Below, in pieces: positions 60,822 through 64,000 of a stretch of DNA of 64,000 bases (position 1 is its first letter; every line of letters begins with the position of its first letter). Position numbers and translations under genes: made by a program. The notes under the pieces are model-generated. The model saw nothing but the letters and a program-made list of their open reading frames with translations. It had not been told where the DNA came from and ran no database searches. Source of the DNA: Komagataeibacter xylinus (GTDB lineage Bacteria; Pseudomonadota; Alphaproteobacteria; Acetobacterales; Acetobacteraceae); assembly GCF_009834365.1 (NCBI RefSeq), contig NZ_CP041348.1, positions 2,393,001-2,457,000 on the forward strand, given 5' to 3'.

Positions 60822-62042
60822 TTATGTCACGACAGGGCCGAGGCGGCCTGCGGCCAGGCGCAGGTCATTAACAAAGCGGTCATATTCGCGCGCCCGCGCC
60901 GCTTCATCTGGCAGGCGCAGCAGGTATGACGGGTGAACCGTTACGAGTCCGTCCGATCCATCTTCCATGGTGATGATGCGCGAACGCTCCCGGCTGATGG
61001 TGACGCTGCGCCCCAGCAGCGCCGAGGCCGCCGTGACACCCAGCATGACCACGACCGCAGGGCGGATGATCCGCCGCTCGGCGGCAAGCCATGGGGCGCA
61101 GGCCGCAATTTCCGCCGGGCCTGCCTTTTCATGGATGCGGCGCGTGGGCGTGCGGCGGAATTTGAAGTGCTTGACCGTGTTGGTCACATAAGTGTCATCA
61201 CGCCCGATTCCGGCTTCCTGCAGGGCGCGGTCGAATAACTGCCCTGCCGGGCCGACAAAGGGGCGGCCTGCGCGGTCTTCAATATCACCGGGCTGTTCGC
61301 CTACGAACATCATGCGCGCTGTTTCCCGGCCTTCGCCAAACACGGTCTGGGTGGCATGGGCCGCCATGGGGCAGATCAGGCATGTTTTTGCCGCCAGCGC
61401 CACCGCGCGCAGCGATGTGATGCGGTCAATATCAAGGTCGGGCACCATGGGCATGGCGGGCGGCGGCAGGCTGGTCGGGTCAAGCGTTTGCGGGGCCTGG
61501 CCGAGGGGTTCGCGCAGCATCTCGTGGCCGGTCCAGCGCAGCGTGCGGTCCGGCATGTCAAGTTGCCAGGGGGCGAAGGAACGTTGCAGGGTCAGGAACC
61601 GCGCATTGCTTTCGGGCACAAGGCTGAGCGTATCCACGCGGCCCTGACAGGGGGCTGTGGCATCATGATGGGAAAGGGCCTCGCGGATTTCATCACGCAG
61701 GTGCCGGGTCTGCGCGATTACGTCTTCCTTCGCCGCGGCCATGCGGTCTGCCACATCCTGGCCAGTCGGCATGTCCATGACATGGTCATAAACCAGCATA
61801 TAGGCGAGGGCGAAGCGGTCGGGCAGGGCGGACTGCACCATGGTGGCCGCAAGCTCCATCACCGCGCGCGACACGGTAAATCGCGCGGCGGCCGGGTCTG
61901 GTGCGGGCAGGGCTGCGGATTCGGTTGCGATCCGCCATGTAATGTCGGCAGGCGGGGCGTGGCGACCGGCAAGGCTGCGTGTGGCCAAGCGCCAGCCCGC
62001 GAAGTCGGCAGCATGGGCAAGGGTGACGGTTATGTTCGGCAT
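60822..62042 (-). CDS. udgX: DUF4130-UdgX uracil-DNA binding protein
   Basis: This 406-residue fusion has, in residues about 1-190, a diverged DUF4130 domain (with MPDRTLRWTG, similar to the family's end strand). Residues about 210-400 are a family-4-like uracil-DNA glycosylase of the UdgX branch: CLICPMAAHATQTVFGEG (Fe-S cysteines), GEQPGDIED, a loop RRIH in place of the general base region, and HPSYLLRL. In mycobacterial UdgX the His of the RRIH loop forms a covalent bond with uracil-site DNA. The same residue is present here. Confidence 0.88.
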   Translation of the reverse strand: MPNITVTLAHAADFAGWRLATRSLAGRHAPPADITWRIATESAALPAPDPAAARFTVSRAVMELAATMVQSALPDRFALAYMLVYDHVMDMPTGQDVADRMAAAKEDVIAQTRHLRDEIREALSHHDATAPCQGRVDTLSLVPESNARFLTLQRSFAPWQLDMPDRTLRWTGHEMLREPLGQAPQTLDPTSLPPPAMPMVPDLDIDRITSLRAVALAAKTCLICPMAAHATQTVFGEGRETARMMFVGEQPGDIEDRAGRPFVGPAGQLFDRALQEAGIGRDDTYVTNTVKHFKFRRTPTRRIHEKAGPAEIAACAPWLAAERRIIRPAVVVMLGVTAASALLGRSVTISRERSRIITMEDGSDGLVTVHPSYLLRLPDEAARAREYDRFVNDLRLAAGRLGPVVT

Positions 62043-62093
62043 GATGGCAGTCTCATCGCGGTGGCAGGCAGGCCCAGTAGCGCCCGCGTGGTG

Positions 62094-62882
62094 TCAGACA
62101 AGGCCCATGGCCTGCGCGCTGCGCCACATCATGTAGAATGCCACGATAAAGATCAGGCATGCAAAGATCAGCCGCAGGCGTTGCGGCTGGCGGCCCAGCC
62201 TGCGTGCTGCCAGCGTGCCGCCCAGGCCGCCTGCCATGCCGCCTGCCACCAGTATGGCCGCCATGGGCAGGTCAACCATGCCTGCCGTGGCATAGCTGAC
62301 CGATGTGGTCAGCCCGAAGGCGCACACCGCCACCAGTGAGGTGGCAATGGCGTTGAGCATGGGCATGCCTGTTGCCGCCAGCAGCGCAGGCACGATCAGG
62401 AAGCCGCCGCCAATACCGAAGAAGCCCGAGCAGAATCCTGTCGCCACGCCATAGAGCAGCACCGGCGCCATGGTGGTGCGCTCGGTCGGGACAGGGGCCT
62501 GCGCATCTGTGCTGCAGCCACGCGCCATCAATCCGCCAACGCCCAGCATGACCAGCGCGAACAGAAACAACAGGTGCTGCCCGTTGATGATCTTGCCGCA
62601 TGCAGCCCCCACCAGCGCGCCCCCCACGCCCGCGCTGGCGAACAGACCGGCGCATTTCCACCGCACGTTGCCAGCCCGGGCATGGCTGGCAAGGTTGAAC
62701 AGGGCATTGACCGTAACGGCAACCGCACTTGTGCCGATGGCGCGGTGCGGGTCGGTCATGCCAGCCACGTAAAGCAGCAGCGGCACGGCCAGGATGGAGC
62801 CGCCGCCGCCCACAAGCCCGAGCGTGAAGCCGATAACGCCACCGCAGCCCAGCCCGAGGGCGACCTGCACAAGATCAGTCAT
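62094..62882 (-). CDS. TauE/SafE-family exporter
   Basis: This 262-residue membrane protein with about eight helices belongs to the TauE/SafE family of sulfite or organosulfur exporters. Both repeat signatures are visible: GFTLGLVGGGGSILAVPLLLYV and GFCSGFFGIGGGFLIVPALL (each shown in part). It is divergent from the ArsR regulator at 63105, a gene pair common in sulfide detoxification loci. Confidence 0.9.
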   Translation of the reverse strand: MTDLVQVALGLGCGGVIGFTLGLVGGGGSILAVPLLLYVAGMTDPHRAIGTSAVAVTVNALFNLASHARAGNVRWKCAGLFASAGVGGALVGAACGKIINGQHLLFLFALVMLGVGGLMARGCSTDAQAPVPTERTTMAPVLLYGVATGFCSGFFGIGGGFLIVPALLAATGMPMLNAIATSLVAVCAFGLTTSVSYATAGMVDLPMAAILVAGGMAGGLGGTLAARRLGRQPQRLRLIFACLIFIVAFYMMWRSAQAMGLV

Positions 62883-62954
62883 GGAGCGTGCTGCCGGGCA
62901 TCGGGCGCTGGCGTGAGCGGCTGGAGGGTCATGCGGTAAGTCCGGTTTGCAGCA

Positions 62955-63030
62955 TATGGGGCCTGATAAATGGTTTATCTTTTTATTATATTATGTATGT
63001 ATTTTATCAAGCGCTATATTTCCCTCGCGC
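62955..63030. promoter_or_regulatory. AT-rich divergent promoter between TauE and ArsR genes
   Basis: The segment around TTATTATATTATGTATG is far more AT-rich than its surroundings and lies between the divergent genes. BigR-type proteins bind such AT-rich palindromic operators. No exact consensus could be checked. Confidence 0.35.
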
Positions 63031-63104
63031 GGCAGGTTGCTGTTGTGCGGGGCATGAATATGGTACAGCACGCGCATAAACCGCCAGCTGAGAGGGAAAG
63101 CTCC

Positions 63105-63506
63105 ATGCCCAAAATGCCGAGAACACGCGAAGTGGCTGAAAGCCTTGTGCAGCGCTTGCGGCTCCTGGCCCAGCCACAGCGGCTCATGGTGCTGGCCTGC
63201 CTGCTCGATGGTGAAAAGAGCGTGGGCCAGATCGAAAGCGAGACCGGTATCGGCCAGCCAACCCTGAGCCAGCAGCTTGCGGAACTTCGGCGCGCCGAAA
63301 TTGTTATAACCCGCAAGGAAGCCCGGCAGGTCATTTACAGTATTAAGGATAGTATGGAGGAAATGCGCGTGCGTCTGATCTGTGCTGTCTGCGATCCTGA
63401 TTTCGACATGGAGCGCCTGGCCGGACTGGTGCGCCGGGGCGCAGCGGGCCCAAGCCCGGCCAAGGATGAGCCAGCGGCCTGCTTCGCCCGTATATATGAA
63501 TCGTGA
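63105..63506 (+). CDS. ArsR/BigR-like transcriptional regulator
   Basis: This 133-residue protein starts at ATG 63105 (AGAGGG upstream); longer frames into the promoter are not credible. The winged HTH is QIESETGIGQPTLSQQLAEL, then RRAEIVITRKEARQVIYSI. Cysteines in MVLACLLDG and in RLICAVCDPD are placed like the pair in BigR/SqrR/YgaV that forms a tetrasulfide bond on contact with reactive sulfur. The neighbouring TauE/SafE gene supports such a role. Confidence 0.8.
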   Translation: MPKMPRTREVAESLVQRLRLLAQPQRLMVLACLLDGEKSVGQIESETGIGQPTLSQQLAELRRAEIVITRKEARQVIYSIKDSMEEMRVRLICAVCDPDFDMERLAGLVRRGAAGPSPAKDEPAACFARIYES

Positions 63507-63896
63507 TGCGCGATTGAAGGCGTATTTCAGAACAACATATTGATAAAACTAATAAAAGTTTTTATGGCATGCCGCCTTTGTTCAAAATGGCGGCATGATT
63601 TCAAAGCGTCCTGAAAAAATCGTCCCCAAAAAAACGGCCATATGATGGCGGGTGACCTGCTGCAGGGTGTTTCAGGCGCATATTTGAATCAATTTTATAC
63701 AAATAGTTGCTTTTTGTGGTCGGCATTATTTAATACTGGATGTTCCATATAATATAAGAGGTATAGGTAATCAGAATAAGCGTAGTTGGTTCAATGTTCA
63801 GTATTGTATTCAGCGTTCTGTCCGTATATGTAGACGTAATGAGGGATCGTGAATAAATCACGAAATTTTATTGTAAGTTAAAGAGGCGCAAAAACC
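63507..63896. other. 390-nt AT-rich gap before the MucR gene
   Basis: A 9-bp hairpin CATGCCGCC/GGCGGCATG (63568-63576, 63589-63597, loop 12) lies 60 nt after the ArsR gene and probably ends its transcript. The rest (63620-63890) is AT-rich without a gene and should carry the mucR promoter, which is autoregulated in known members of that family. Confidence 0.55.
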
Positions 63897-64000
63897 ATGT
63901 CTGATACTGAACAGGATTTCTCATGTCTGGAACTGACCGCGCAGATCGTGTCGGCACATGTTTCCAATAACAGTGTTGGCGCCGATGTGCTGCCTGACCT
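63897..64000 (+). CDS. MucR/Ros-family regulator (partial)
   Basis: Only the first 34 codons are in the window: MSDTEQDFSCLELTAQIVSA, then HVSNNSVGADVLPDL. The LTAxIVSAHVSNN segment is the family mark of MucR/Ros, zinc-finger DNA-binding proteins of alphaproteobacteria that control surface polysaccharide, motility and cell-cycle genes. AGAGGCG lies before the ATG. Confidence 0.85.
   Translation, partial: MSDTEQDFSCLELTAQIVSAHVSNNSVGADVLPD

Overview
The window comes from a high-GC alphaproteobacterium, most likely an acetic acid bacterium (Acetobacteraceae, Komagataeibacter/Gluconacetobacter-like). The grounds are the division and cell-wall (dcw) gene order joined to lpxC-bamD-recN-ligA, an MraZ/FtsZ set of alphaproteobacterial type, a MucR/Ros regulator, and poly-A/T palindromes between genes that I associate with this family. 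The assignment rests on gene content and order; no search was run.

Bases 1-16099 are a mobile island that abuts the 3' end of a tRNA-Asn gene (16100-16175). It carries a HigBA-like toxin-antitoxin pair, a CatB/Vat-type acetyltransferase, a second HTH-nuclease pair, a tightly overlapping run of very small phage-type genes (about 2990-4793), an AlpA-like regulator, and a replication module: a degenerate primase finger protein plus an 865-residue TOPRIM-DUF927 primase/helicase. Further right are a TraK-like and a ribbon-helix-helix protein facing each other across a likely oriT, a zinc-ribbon protein, a NepR-like anti-sigma factor and a serine resolvase. Three clusters of one 9-bp element (GTGGAACAC and its complement) lie at 984-1168, 9320-9564 and 15113-15243. 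They look like iterons and resolvase-associated sites and tie the island together. No virion genes, relaxase or tyrosine integrase are visible, so this is best read as a satellite or mobilizable element whose other end lies left of the window.

Bases 16176-28936 are chromosomal and mostly on the minus strand: an orphan NMT1-like binding protein, a complete BMP/nucleoside-type ABC importer, a decayed reading frame, then ligA, recN, bamD and lpxC. Bases 28937-48167 are the dcw cluster, transcribed right to left from mraZ to ftsZ (mraZ-rsmH-ftsL-ftsI-murE-murF-mraY-murD-ftsW-murG-murC-murB-ddl-ftsQ-ftsA-ftsZ). Most of its genes overlap by 4 nt, and it is headed by a three-repeat MraZ operator at 48263-48287. 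Together they make lipid-linked peptidoglycan precursor and assemble the division ring.

Bases 48491-64000 hold rnpB (RNase P RNA), an alpha/beta hydrolase, zwf, small membrane and DUF2312 proteins, the rplU-rpmA-obgE-proB block, tRNA-Ser(CGA), guanine deaminase, an FUSC-type exporter, a DUF4130-UdgX uracil-DNA binding protein, a TauE/SafE exporter with a divergent BigR-like ArsR regulator, and the start of a MucR/Ros gene at the right edge.
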